64,000 bases of DNA. Source: Chishuiella changwenlii (lineage in GTDB: Bacteria > Bacteroidota > Bacteroidia > Flavobacteriales > Weeksellaceae). How positions within the stretch are numbered: the first letter of the stretch is position 1; each line of letters starts with the position of its first letter. Of the stretch, positions 52,054 to 61,335 are shown one piece after another. The stretch lies in assembly GCF_900142565.1 (NCBI RefSeq), contig NZ_FRBH01000011.1, positions 62,001 through 126,000 of the forward strand. Reading direction: 5' to 3'. The notes under the pieces were generated by a model. The model ran no database searches. It was not told where the DNA came from and worked only from the letters and a program-made list of their open reading frames with translations. Both the position numbers and the translations under genes were made by a program.

Positions 52054-54645
52054 TTAATTACCTAGTTTCTTTTTTATCTCGTTTAATTTCATCAATGCTT
52101 CAACAGGTGTTAAAGTATCAATGTTAGTGTTCATTATTTCTTCTCTAATTGATTCTAAAATTGGATCATCTAACTGGAAAAAACTTAACTGCATATTATC
52201 TTGCGTAATTTTTTCTGTTTTATTTGAGATTGCTTCATCTGTTTTTGAAGCTTCTAACACTTTTAAAACATCATTTGCTCTGTTTACAACATTTACTGGC
52301 ATTCCCGCCATTTTTGCAACATGAATACCAAAACTATGCTCACTTCCTCCTGGAACTAATTTTCTTAGAAACAAAATAGTATCTTTTGTTTCTTTGATAC
52401 TTACATTAAAATTTTTAATGCGTTCCATTGATTTTGACATTTCATTTAATTCATGATAATGCGTAGCAAACAATGTTTTTGGTTTCAATTTACTTTGATG
52501 TAAAAACTCTGCAATTGCCCAAGCAATAGAAATCCCATCATATGTTGATGTTCCACGACCAATTTCATCAAGCAGAATCAAACTTCGTTCCGAAATATTA
52601 TTTAAAATACTAGCCGTCTCATTCATCTCGACCATAAACGTAGATTCACCAGAAGAAATATTATCTGAAGCGCCTACACGCGTAAAAACTTTATCTATAA
52701 TTCCTAACTCAGCAGCTTTCGCAGGAACAAAACTTCCCATTTGTGCCATTAAAGTAATTAATGCTGTTTGACGAAGTAATGCAGATTTACCGGACATGTT
52801 TGGCCCTGTTATCATAATAATCTGTTGATTATCTTGATTTAACTCTACATGATTCGAAACATATTCTTCACCAATTGGCAATTGTTGTTCGATAACAGCA
52901 TGTCGTCCATCCTGAATTTTTAAATCAAAACCATCATTTAAAATTGGTTTGATATAAGAATTCTTCTCTGCAATTTCTGCAAAATTGGATAAAACGTCTA
53001 AAAAAGCAATTGCTTTCGCTGTTTGTTGAATAGCTAATAGTTTGGTAATTATTTCTTGTAATAACTCAATAAACAATTGATTTTCGATGGCTAGAATTTT
53101 CTCTTCTGCACCTAAAATCTGTGTTTCGTATTCTTTTAATTCCTCTGTAATGTATCGTTCCGCATTTACCAATGTTTGCTTACGAATCCATTCTGTAGGA
53201 ACTTTATCTTTATGTGTATTTCTTACTTCTATGTAATAACCAAAAACATTATTAAAAGCAATTTTTAGAGAAGATATTCCTGTTCGTTCAGTTTCTCTTT
53301 GACACATTTGTTCCAGATAATCTTTCCCAGAAAATTGAATGCTTCTTAATTTATCTAACTCTTCTGAAACTCCTTCTCTTATTACATTTCCTTTTACAAT
53401 TTGATGTGGTGGTTCGTCGGATAGTGTATCAAAAATATTTTGTGTTAAGCCTTCTATATCCTCAATTTTAGAAAATAAATCTTGAACTTCTTTTATATTG
53501 GAATTTTCAGCTATTGTTTTAATTTCTTTAGACAGTTGCAAACTCTGTCCTAATTGCAACAATTGTCTTGGTGTAATTTTTCCTGTTGAAACTTTACCTG
53601 CTAAACGTTCTAAATCGGTTAATTGACCTAATTTCTCACGTAAATCGTAACGAATATCACTTTTATCAAAAAAATATTCTACAATAGTCTGACGACGCTG
53701 AATGGATTTTAAATCTTTTAATACCATCACCATCCAACGGTTAAGTAAACGTGCTCCCATTGGAGTTTTAGTCTCATCTAAAACATTAAGTAATGTTACA
53801 CCTTTTGGATGTGGAGAATAAACCAATTCGAGATTTCTAATCGTAAAAGGATCCATCCAAACAAAAAGATCTTGATTTAATCGTTGAATAGACGTTATAT
53901 GTCTAATTTCGAAATGATGTGTATCGTCTAAATAAGCTAAAATTGCTCCAGCAGAAATAATCCCTTCTTTTAAATCCTCTATTCCAAAACCTTTTAGATT
54001 TTTAGTTTTAAATAAATTAGTTAATTTATCTACTGCAAAATCGTATTGAAAAGCCCAATCATCTAACAAAAATTTACTTTTAACATCAGAAAAATTGTAT
54101 TTTACTCTTTTCTGATAAATAACTTCGCTTGGACGAAATGATTGGATAATTTTAGCAACTTGATCTTCTTGACCTTCTGAAACTAAAAATTCTCCAGTTG
54201 AAACATCTAATAATGCTATTCCGAACGATTTATTTCCTTCGTGAACAGCCATTAAAAAGTTATTTGATTTTGATGATAAAACCTCATCTTGTAAAGCAAC
54301 TCCTGGTGTTACTAATTCTGTTACACCACGTTTTACAATTCCTTTTACAGTTTTTGGATCTTCTAACTGATCACAAATTGCAACGCGTAAACCTGCTTTT
54401 ACTAATTTTGGTAAATAGGTATTTAATGAGTGATGAGGAAAACCTGCCAATGCACTGTTATCAGAACCATTTGCACGTTTTGTAAGTACTATATCTAAAA
54501 TGCGAGAACATCGCACAGCATCTTCTCCAAATGTTTCGTAAAAATCTCCTACTCGGAACAACAACATCGCATCAGGATATTTCGTCTTGATTTGATTATA
54601 TTGCTTCATGAGAGGAGTTTCCTTATTCTTTACTACTTTTGTCAA
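52054..54645 (-). CDS. mutS: DNA mismatch repair protein MutS
   Basis: The protein has 863 residues, normal for MutS. It binds mismatches and starts repair with MutL. The N-terminal mismatch-recognition motif GDFYETFGEDA (Phe-x-Glu) is present, then clamp domains and the ATPase: Walker A GPNMSGKSALLRQ, LDEIGRGTSTYDG (Walker B) and TLFATHYHELNE. The C-terminus carries the dimerisation tail. It is divergent from the RNA methyltransferase gene with 44 nt between the start codons. Confidence 0.98.
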   Translation of the reverse strand: MTKVVKNKETPLMKQYNQIKTKYPDAMLLFRVGDFYETFGEDAVRCSRILDIVLTKRANGSDNSALAGFPHHSLNTYLPKLVKAGLRVAICDQLEDPKTVKGIVKRGVTELVTPGVALQDEVLSSKSNNFLMAVHEGNKSFGIALLDVSTGEFLVSEGQEDQVAKIIQSFRPSEVIYQKRVKYNFSDVKSKFLLDDWAFQYDFAVDKLTNLFKTKNLKGFGIEDLKEGIISAGAILAYLDDTHHFEIRHITSIQRLNQDLFVWMDPFTIRNLELVYSPHPKGVTLLNVLDETKTPMGARLLNRWMVMVLKDLKSIQRRQTIVEYFFDKSDIRYDLREKLGQLTDLERLAGKVSTGKITPRQLLQLGQSLQLSKEIKTIAENSNIKEVQDLFSKIEDIEGLTQNIFDTLSDEPPHQIVKGNVIREGVSEELDKLRSIQFSGKDYLEQMCQRETERTGISSLKIAFNNVFGYYIEVRNTHKDKVPTEWIRKQTLVNAERYITEELKEYETQILGAEEKILAIENQLFIELLQEIITKLLAIQQTAKAIAFLDVLSNFAEIAEKNSYIKPILNDGFDLKIQDGRHAVIEQQLPIGEEYVSNHVELNQDNQQIIMITGPNMSGKSALLRQTALITLMAQMGSFVPAKAAELGIIDKVFTRVGASDNISSGESTFMVEMNETASILNNISERSLILLDEIGRGTSTYDGISIAWAIAEFLHQSKLKPKTLFATHYHELNEMSKSMERIKNFNVSIKETKDTILFLRKLVPGGSEHSFGIHVAKMAGMPVNVVNRANDVLKVLEASKTDEAISNKTEKITQDNMQLSFFQLDDPILESIREEIMNTNIDTLTPVEALMKLNEIKKKLGN

Positions 54646-54689
54646 ATTATTAATCTTTTAGAACAGCTAAGTTAGGTAAAAACGAAGTG

Positions 54690-55217
54690 ATGAGAAAACT
54701 AAAATTAGACGAATTAGGTCGCGTGTCGGCTGACGAATATAAAGCAATTGAAAAACATCCGATTGTAGTTGTTTTAGACAATGTAAGAAGTATGCATAAT
54801 GTTGGTGCTGTATTTAGAACATCTGATGCTTTTTTAATTGATAAAATTTATTTGTGTGGAATTACAGCAACTCCACCTCATAAGGAAATACATAAAACAG
54901 CAATTGGAGCTGAGAACTCTGTTAATTGGGAATATGTAAAAGATTCTGATGAATTAATTACAAAATTAAAAGAAGATAATTACCAAATTGTAACGATTGA
55001 ACAAACTGAGGGTTCCGTTTTATTAAATGAATTTGAGGTTGACAAGTCTAAAAAATATGCCATCGTAATGGGAAATGAAGTTGATGGCGTTCAACAATCT
55101 ATTATCGACAAGTGTGATACTTGTATAGAAATTCCACAATCGGGAACAAAGCATTCTTTAAATGTTTCTGTATGTACAGGAATTATTTTATGGAAATGGT
55201 ACGAAGGTTTTATGTAA
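54690..55217 (+). CDS. SpoU/TrmH-family RNA 2'-O-methyltransferase
   Basis: The protein has 175 residues. It has the three SPOUT motifs: DNVRSMHNVGAVFRTSDAF, AIVMGNEVDGVQQ and IPQSGTKHSLNVSVCTGI. It forms a trefoil-knot SAM-binding fold and methylates a ribose 2'-OH in tRNA or rRNA. The target is not readable from the sequence. I chose the ATG at 54690 over the GTG three bases upstream. It is monocistronic with a terminator. Confidence 0.92.
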   Translation: MRKLKLDELGRVSADEYKAIEKHPIVVVLDNVRSMHNVGAVFRTSDAFLIDKIYLCGITATPPHKEIHKTAIGAENSVNWEYVKDSDELITKLKEDNYQIVTIEQTEGSVLLNEFEVDKSKKYAIVMGNEVDGVQQSIIDKCDTCIEIPQSGTKHSLNVSVCTGIILWKWYEGFM

Positions 55218-55232
55218 TAAAATTTCAAAAAT

Positions 55233-55274
55233 AAAACCCAATAGAACTTTTAACTATTGGGTTTTGTTTTTTTT
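55233..55274 (+). terminator. Rho-independent terminator after the SpoU methyltransferase gene
   Basis: AAAACCCAATAG (55233-55244) pairs with CTATTGGGTTTT (55254-55265), followed by a long T-run that reaches the stop codon of the convergent SMP-30 gene. The A-run on the other side makes it usable in both directions. Confidence 0.88.
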
Positions 55275-56275
55275 TAATTAGCTCCTTCTACTGAAACATT
55301 TAATCTAAATAGACTATTAGAACCTGTAATGTAAACTACATTCTTATTTTTATACTTTCCGAAAGTTAAATTTGCTACATTATTAGGAAAAACAAGACTA
55401 CCTATTCTCTTTCCGTTACGAGATAGGATATGAACAATTTTACCCGAAGTTACCCAAATATTATCTTTATTATCTACTGCAATTCCATCTGGAATTCCAG
55501 TTTCAAATTGATGAAAAATTCTACCATTACGTAAATTTTTATTTTCATCAATATCATAAGCAACCACATTTCTTGTATTGTAAGGCTTAGGTGTATGTTC
55601 TATTTGAGAATCTGCTACATATAATGTTTTCTGATCTTTACTAAGTCCAATACCGTTTGGTGTAACAATTTCTTTCGTATCTAATCTCACTATCTTTTTA
55701 GTTGATGGATTAAATCTATAAACAAACTCTCCTCCTTGAACAGGATTTCCACCATACCCTTCATTTTCTTTAACTATTCCGAATAAAGGATCCGTAAACC
55801 AAATTTCTTCCTGTTTATCTATCACCAAATCATTTGGACTATTTAGTTTCTTATCACCGTATAAATCTACAAGAACTATCCAATTTCCATCTTTTTCAAG
55901 GCGTTCTATCGCTCTTTTTCCATGAGAAGCAGCAACAATTCGTCCTTCATGGTCTATTGCATGCCCGTTATGATATTGTGAAGGAGACAACCATACTTTT
56001 GCTCCATCTTTTTCATTCCATTTAAAAACTCTATTTCCTACAACATCACTCCAAATTACTTCTTCATTTGGTAAAACAAGAGGTCCTTCTGCCCAAGTAC
56101 TCTCCTCAGAAAGAATTTCCACTTCCGTATTTTTCGGAATCAAATTATAAATTGTTGCATCTGAAGAAACAACTTCAATTTTCATTGTTTTATTAACTTT
56201 TTGAGCAAACACTCCACCTGAAAATAGGATAGACATTCCTAAAATAATCTTCCTATTTAATTTATTCTTTTTCAT
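55274..56275 (-). CDS. Secreted SMP-30/gluconolactonase-type beta-propeller
   Basis: The protein has 333 residues. A signal peptide ends GGVFA. A six-bladed propeller of the SMP-30/gluconolaconase/LRE family follows: WAEGPLVLPNEEVIWSDVV (metal-binding Glu), NGHAIDHEGRIVAASHG, NSPNDLVIDKQEEIWFTDP and VTPNGIGLSKDQKTLYVADS (Asn and Asp ligands). Members hydrolyse lactones, often sugar lactones. It lies 8 nt after the GNAT gene, the last of a three-gene transcript with dgt. Confidence 0.9.
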   Translation of the reverse strand: MKKNKLNRKIILGMSILFSGGVFAQKVNKTMKIEVVSSDATIYNLIPKNTEVEILSEESTWAEGPLVLPNEEVIWSDVVGNRVFKWNEKDGAKVWLSPSQYHNGHAIDHEGRIVAASHGKRAIERLEKDGNWIVLVDLYGDKKLNSPNDLVIDKQEEIWFTDPLFGIVKENEGYGGNPVQGGEFVYRFNPSTKKIVRLDTKEIVTPNGIGLSKDQKTLYVADSQIEHTPKPYNTRNVVAYDIDENKNLRNGRIFHQFETGIPDGIAVDNKDNIWVTSGKIVHILSRNGKRIGSLVFPNNVANLTFGKYKNKNVVYITGSNSLFRLNVSVEGAN

Positions 56276-56283
56276 TATTTGTA

Positions 56284-56736
56284 TTAAAAATTAACCGATA
56301 CATTTATCCATTCACTGTCAAAATCGGCTTTGTATTTTTTATAGAAATTAATTGCTGGCTCATTCCAATCTAAAACTTGCCAAACCATTCCATTATATTT
56401 ATTTTCTTTTGCATAAACAATCAACTCGTCTAATAGTAATTTTCCAATTCCTGTACCACGCATTTTTTCCGTTACAATTAAATCTTCTAAATACAAACGA
56501 CGACCTTTCCAAGTTGAATAACGATCATAATGTAATGCTATTCCTACTATTTCATTATCTATTTCTGCTACTAACGATCCCCAAACAGGCTTATCTCCAA
56601 AACCACACTCCTCCATTTCTGCTAAAGTAACTGTAACTTGTTCTGGTGCTTTTTCGTATAATGCTAATTCTTTTATTAATTCTAAAATTCGGCTACAATC
56701 CTCTTTTCTTGCCTCTCTAATTACTAAATTTTCCAT
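56284..56736 (-). CDS. GNAT-family N-acetyltransferase
   Basis: The protein has 150 residues. The acetyl-CoA-binding motif A is LEDLIVTEKMRGTGIGKLL, followed by the typical final strand VLDWNEPAINFYKKYKAD. The family resembles diamine (spermidine/spermine) acetyltransferases in the ENxPAIxFYxxxGA-type end. The substrate is unknown. It starts 1 nt after the dgt stop. Confidence 0.9.
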   Translation of the reverse strand: MENLVIREARKEDCSRILELIKELALYEKAPEQVTVTLAEMEECGFGDKPVWGSLVAEIDNEIVGIALHYDRYSTWKGRRLYLEDLIVTEKMRGTGIGKLLLDELIVYAKENKYNGMVWQVLDWNEPAINFYKKYKADFDSEWINVSVNF

Positions 56737-56737
56737 T

Positions 56738-58105
56738 TTATATTGTCATTCCTATTTCAATTCCTTTTATACGACGATATAATTCTGTTGCATAATTATC
56801 TGTCATACCAGAAACATAATCTAAAATCCCCATTACTTTTTGATATTTTGTTCCTTTCTCGTATAAAAATTGTGCAGGAACTAATCGTAAAGCCTTTTTT
56901 TCGAATGTCTTTCTATGTGCTTCATCTTTTAAAATAGGAGGAATAAATTGCGACAACAATTCGGACATTACATTATAACCTGCATTTTCTATTTCTAGAA
57001 CAGAACGATGATTATAAATATTTTCTCTAGAGAAACGCTGGATCTCCGTTAAAACTTTTTTAGTTTCGTTAACTGTTTCATCTTTAATAATATCTAACAA
57101 AGCCGTATTAAATTCACCTTTTGCTATTTTTTCGAAATTATTTTGATAAACCTCAACAGATTTCTGTGTTAATAAATTAATTGATTTTGCTCTTAAATAG
57201 GCAATTCTATCATTTTTATCAGAAATAGCTCTTAAGTTAGACTTTGTTTTTTCTATTTGATTTGGGTCTAAAGACTCGACAAGATTTAAAAATAATTTTC
57301 GACATTTATCATGATCTATAATCCCTAAACGTTGCGAATCTTCCACATCGATGATAGAATAGCAAATATCGTCGGCTGCTTCTACTAACCAAACAAATGG
57401 ATGACGTTTATAAATAATTGGAGAATCTTGCTCTAAAATCATATTTGTTTTTTCGGCAATTGTTTGAAAAGCTTCTTTTTGTGCTTGAAAAAAACCAAAC
57501 TTCTTACGATGAAGTTGAGATTTATCTTTTGCTACAGACTCACACGGATATTTTGCAATTGCAGCTAGTGTAGAATACGTTAAACGCAAGCCACCTTCTG
57601 ACTTTCCATTTTGTTGTTGCGTTAAAATTCGAATGGCATTTGCATTTCCTTCAAAATTAATTAAATCTGCCCACTCAGCTTCTGTAAAAAAAGATTTTAA
57701 TTCATCTTCATGTCTATCAAAATAAGAAGCTATCGCATCTTCTCCAGAATGCCCAAATGCTGGATTTCCAATATCATGACATAAACAAGCAGCAGATATA
57801 ACATCGTGAATACTATAATTATAGAATTCGTAAGATTCTTTTGTTAAATCGTAATTTTCTGCAATGAATTTTCCTATCAAATTTCCCATTGATCGTCCAA
57901 CAGAAGAAACTTCTAATGAATGTGTTAATCTATTATGTACAAAAACACTTCCTGGTAATGGAAAAACTTGCGTCTTATTTTGAAGACGTCGAAATGCTGA
58001 GGAAAAAATTATACGGTCATAATCTCGCTGATATTCAGATCTAGCATCTGTTGTGTCATTACTATTACTACGTTGATTGGTGTAAATCTTATTTAAGAGT
58101 TCCAT
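56738..58105 (-). CDS. dgt: dGTP triphosphohydrolase
   Basis: The protein has 455 residues, typical of the long Dgt type. It cleaves dGTP to deoxyguanosine and triphosphate and controls dNTP pools. The HD metal site is visible: RLTHSLEVSSVGRSMG (His), LCHDIGNPAFGHSGEDAI (His-Asp with further His), and VEAADDICYSIIDVED (Asp). It starts a three-gene minus-strand transcript with the GNAT and SMP-30 genes. Confidence 0.95.
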   Translation of the reverse strand: MELLNKIYTNQRSNSNDTTDARSEYQRDYDRIIFSSAFRRLQNKTQVFPLPGSVFVHNRLTHSLEVSSVGRSMGNLIGKFIAENYDLTKESYEFYNYSIHDVISAACLCHDIGNPAFGHSGEDAIASYFDRHEDELKSFFTEAEWADLINFEGNANAIRILTQQQNGKSEGGLRLTYSTLAAIAKYPCESVAKDKSQLHRKKFGFFQAQKEAFQTIAEKTNMILEQDSPIIYKRHPFVWLVEAADDICYSIIDVEDSQRLGIIDHDKCRKLFLNLVESLDPNQIEKTKSNLRAISDKNDRIAYLRAKSINLLTQKSVEVYQNNFEKIAKGEFNTALLDIIKDETVNETKKVLTEIQRFSRENIYNHRSVLEIENAGYNVMSELLSQFIPPILKDEAHRKTFEKKALRLVPAQFLYEKGTKYQKVMGILDYVSGMTDNYATELYRRIKGIEIGMTI

Positions 58106-58247
58106 AGATGAATTTAGATAAAACGAATTTAATGAATTTACGATGAATGGAAAAACTCAAAAATTAAGTCTGTTACATAAGTCTCTTTTCAGCTTTATAC
58201 AATACTATATTTTCAAAAATAAAAATACAACCTATAGTTAAGCATTT

Positions 58248-58269
58248 AATATGACACTAAAGTCATATT
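58248..58269. repeat. Inverted repeat upstream of the TMF operon
   Basis: AATATGACactaaaGTCATATT is a perfect 8-bp inverted repeat with a 6-nt spacer, about 30 nt before a -7 box. It is a candidate operator in the 393-nt gap 58106-58498, which otherwise holds only AT-rich sequence, a promoter and a short frame. Confidence 0.5.
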
Positions 58270-58299
58270 GGAATATTTATTTTTCAGTTGTAAAGGTCG

Positions 58300-58307
58300 T
58301 AATTTTG
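58300..58307 (+). promoter_or_regulatory. -7 promoter element of the TMF operon
   Basis: TAATTTTG, a match to TAnnTTTG, with the 8-bp inverted repeat just upstream. The predicted transcript would have a leader of about 185 nt. Confidence 0.55.
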
Positions 58308-58326
58308 CATTACAAACCAATCAACT

Positions 58327-58407
58327 ATGAACATAATCAATCATTTACAATCTATATCACCTATTCTTCTTATTAAAAATACTATAGAAATTTCTACACA
58401 AAATTAG
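58327..58407 (+). CDS. Possible 26-codon leader ORF
   Basis: ATG at 58327 to TAG at 58405-58407, MNIINHLQSISPILLIKN and eight more residues. It begins about 20 nt after the -7 box in the leader of the TMF operon. Its short length makes a chance frame quite possible. Confidence 0.2.
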   Translation: MNIINHLQSISPILLIKNTIEISTQN

Positions 58408-58498
58408 ATTCAGCACTCTATATTTTTCAAACTAAAATTATACAACTTCTAAAGCAGTGGTTATAATTATTTACACATAAAAAATAAAATAATATACA

Positions 58499-60103
58499 AT
58501 GAAAAAAATTTACTTAATCTTAAGCTTACTACCAAGCTTATCATTGGCACAACAGGAATTTTCTGAATTAAAAGTGAAAGCATATTCTCCAAGAATTTAT
58601 TTACAAAGAGATACTAATATTGGAGGTTTTATTCAGGGAATCCAAACTCAACTTCAAAACGGAACGGATAACTGGTTTTTTGGATCATTAGGAACACAAA
58701 ATTGGATTGTTTCTAAAGGAGATTACACGGGTGTAAAATTTTCTATTAACGAAAATGGAAATGTTGGGGTTGGAACGGAAAACCCTTCTGAAAAATTAGA
58801 AGTAAGGGGTAATCTAAAAGTAAACTCACACGGGACTCACACGGGACTTCATTTAGGAAATGAGCAAAATGATGCCATTATAACGGATGGAACAGACAAT
58901 AAGCATTATGGTGGAGGATACTTTTTTAGAGTGCATAATGATAACATTCCTCATAAATACATAGATGCTATGATGTTAGCCGACAATGGTAATATAGGAA
59001 TTGGTAGTCATAATCCTACTGAAAAATTAGACGTACAAGGAAATGCTAAAATAAGGAGTTGGTCTCCAAGAATTTATTTACAAAGAGATACTGATCAAGG
59101 AGGATTTATTCAAGGGATTCAAACTCAACTTCTAGACGGGAAAGACAATTGGTTTTTTGGAAATTTACATCATGATCAATGGATTGTTTCCAAAGGAGAT
59201 TATACAGGTGTAAAATTTTCTATTAATGAAAATGGAAATGTTGGTATTGGAACGGAAAATCCTTCTGAAAAATTAGAAGTAAGGGGTAATCTAAAAGTAA
59301 ACTCACAAGGTACTCACACTGGACTCCATTTAGGAAAGGAACATAATGATGCCATTATAACGGATGGAACGGATAATAAATATTATGGTGGAGGTTACTT
59401 TTTTAGAGTACACAATGATCATCTACCACATAAATATATTGATGCGATGATGTTAACCGACAATGGAAATATTGGGATTGGTGTCTTAAACCCAAAATCT
59501 AAATTAGATGTTGATGGATTTGTAACTCTTGCTGGAAATGCAGCAAATTTAGACCGTCATTTTGACCCTGATAAACTAAAAAATGCAATTAGTAATTCGG
59601 GAAAAGTAGCTATTGGATGGAATTTATCTGGAGGAAAAGGTGAAACTGATTTTATTTCTAATAGAGGTTTAGGAAGTACCGGAGGTTTTAGTTTTTATGA
59701 TATTGACAACAATGGAGCTATTAATCATATTCTTAATCTACATAATAATGGAAACGCTGCTTTATATGGAAAATTTGAAGCAAAAGAAATTAAAGTAACA
59801 GAAACTCCTACTGCAGATTTTGTTTTCGAAGAAAATTATAAACTTCCTACTCTACAAGAAGTGGAAAAACATATTAAAGAGAAAAAGCATTTACCAGAAA
59901 TTGCCTCTGCCAAAGAAATGGAAAAAGAAGGTGTTAATGTTGGAGAATTTCAAATTCAATTATTGCAAAAAATAGAAGAGTTAACGCTTTATATGATTGA
60001 GCAGAATAAGGAAACAAATAAACTTCATACAACTGTACTTGAGCAGCAAAAACAAATTGAAAATCTAACTAACAAACTTGAACAAATTTCTCATGAAAAA
60101 TAA
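58499..60103 (+). CDS. TMF-family surface protein with internal duplication
   Basis: The protein has 534 residues. A signal peptide ends SLSLA. Two ~159-residue repeats follow, each with SPRIYLQRDT, WIVSKGDYTGVKFSINENGN and the turn motif VGIGTENPSEKLEVRGNL, which is typical of phage-tail-fibre-like beta-helical proteins. The last ~110 residues are the common Bacteroidota module: EIKVTETPTADFVFEENY, LPTLQEVEKHIKEKKHLPEI, then a coiled coil (LLQKIEELTLYMIEQNKE). There is no catalytic S74 site in view. It is the first of four co-directional genes and overlaps the next by 11 nt. Confidence 0.85.
   Translation: MKKIYLILSLLPSLSLAQQEFSELKVKAYSPRIYLQRDTNIGGFIQGIQTQLQNGTDNWFFGSLGTQNWIVSKGDYTGVKFSINENGNVGVGTENPSEKLEVRGNLKVNSHGTHTGLHLGNEQNDAIITDGTDNKHYGGGYFFRVHNDNIPHKYIDAMMLADNGNIGIGSHNPTEKLDVQGNAKIRSWSPRIYLQRDTDQGGFIQGIQTQLLDGKDNWFFGNLHHDQWIVSKGDYTGVKFSINENGNVGIGTENPSEKLEVRGNLKVNSQGTHTGLHLGKEHNDAIITDGTDNKYYGGGYFFRVHNDHLPHKYIDAMMLTDNGNIGIGVLNPKSKLDVDGFVTLAGNAANLDRHFDPDKLKNAISNSGKVAIGWNLSGGKGETDFISNRGLGSTGGFSFYDIDNNGAINHILNLHNNGNAALYGKFEAKEIKVTETPTADFVFEENYKLPTLQEVEKHIKEKKHLPEIASAKEMEKEGVNVGEFQIQLLQKIEELTLYMIEQNKETNKLHTTVLEQQKQIENLTNKLEQISHEK
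58586..59500 (+). repeat. Tandem 477-bp coding duplication
   Basis: Sequence from 58586 recurs from 59063 at a 477-bp (159-codon) offset with long near-identical blocks, all inside the first TMF gene. The first copy ends at 59062. Confidence 0.85.
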
Positions 60104-61334
60104 ATTATACTTTATTATTGGATTATTTTTTATAATATCCTTTACTAATGCACAAAATTATAAGCAAAAAACTCTTGAAGTTGAATTTCCAAATGGTGTT
60201 GCAAACCAATCAGTCGATATTTTATTAGGAAATCGTTCTATCAGTGGCTGGATTGAAGTAACTATTTCAGGATTTTATAATTATGAAAATAGTGTTGGAA
60301 TTATTCGAAAAATAATTCATGTAGGTGCTCACCATAATAATTGGATATGGTATCAACCCACTTCTAGAATCGTTGAAGCAGATGGATTACTTATAGATAA
60401 TATTTTTATAGGAGACTTTGTTTGGGATAGCTCAATTAATCAGTACAAAATTCCAATTTACCATACAAAAGCTTCTGGTAATTCTTATAATATTCACATT
60501 ACTCAACACTCTCGTACAAACGCTATTGTTGATAATGCAACTTTAAGTAATTTTTATACAAAAGCTCCTCAAGGTAATAATAAGCATCAGGTTTACTACA
60601 ATCATAATGTTGGTATTGGAACGAATGATCCTCAACACAAATTAGATGTTAATGGTAGTTTTAGAGCTGGAAACGAAGATAATCAGTTTACTTACAATGG
60701 GCATGCAGATGTTATTTTAAAATTTAAAGATAGAGGAAATGGAGGAAGAGCAATCGTACATGACGCATTTAACACTTTAACTCTTAATTATGATGAGGAT
60801 TTTGATGGAGGTACAAGAATAGGAAGATCATTTTTAGTTAGAGGCAATAGTTTTACGGCTGGAAACGCAGATAATCAATTTATCTATAATGGGCATGCTG
60901 ATGTTGTTCTAAAGGCTAGCGATAGAGGAAATGGAGGAAGAGCAATCGTACATGACGCATTTAACACTTTAACTCTTAATTATGATGAGGATTTTAATGG
61001 TGGAATAAGATTAGGAAGGTCATTTTTAGTTAAAGGAAATAGTGCAAGTTTACAAGGAAAACTAGAAGCTAAAGAAATAAAAGTGACAGAAACTCCTACT
61101 GCAGATTTTGTTTTTGAAGAAGATTATAAACTTCCTACTCTACAAGAAGTTGAACAACATATTAAAGAGAAAAAGCATTTACCAGAAATTGCCTCTGCCA
61201 AAGAAATGGAAAAAGAAGGTGTTAATGTTGGTGAATTCCAAATTCAATTACTGCAAAAAATAGAAGAATTAACACTTTATATGATTGAGCAGAATAAAAG
61301 AATTGAAAAATTAGAAAAAAATAAAACTAACTAA
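60093..61334 (+). CDS. TMF-family surface protein, second
   Basis: The protein has 413 residues. A signal peptide (MKNKLYFIIGLFFIISFTNA) comes first, then a unique beta-rich domain (residues ~20-170, with RSISGWIEVTISGFYNYENS). Two 64-residue repeats follow (AGNEDNQFTYNGHADVILK and AGNADNQFIYNGHADVVLK), then a C-terminal module almost identical to that of the first protein. I chose the ATG at 60093 because it gives a clean signal peptide; it overlaps the previous gene by 11 nt. The unique N-domain may attach to a specific target. Confidence 0.85.
   Translation: MKNKLYFIIGLFFIISFTNAQNYKQKTLEVEFPNGVANQSVDILLGNRSISGWIEVTISGFYNYENSVGIIRKIIHVGAHHNNWIWYQPTSRIVEADGLLIDNIFIGDFVWDSSINQYKIPIYHTKASGNSYNIHITQHSRTNAIVDNATLSNFYTKAPQGNNKHQVYYNHNVGIGTNDPQHKLDVNGSFRAGNEDNQFTYNGHADVILKFKDRGNGGRAIVHDAFNTLTLNYDEDFDGGTRIGRSFLVRGNSFTAGNADNQFIYNGHADVVLKASDRGNGGRAIVHDAFNTLTLNYDEDFNGGIRLGRSFLVKGNSASLQGKLEAKEIKVTETPTADFVFEEDYKLPTLQEVEQHIKEKKHLPEIASAKEMEKEGVNVGEFQIQLLQKIEELTLYMIEQNKRIEKLEKNKTN
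60666..61040 (+). repeat. Tandem 192-bp coding duplication
   Basis: Sequence from 60666 recurs from 60858 at a 192-bp (64-codon) offset, including an identical block of about 70 bp (GATAGAGGAAATGGAGGAAG onward) in both copies. Confidence 0.85.
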
Positions 61335-61335
61335 T

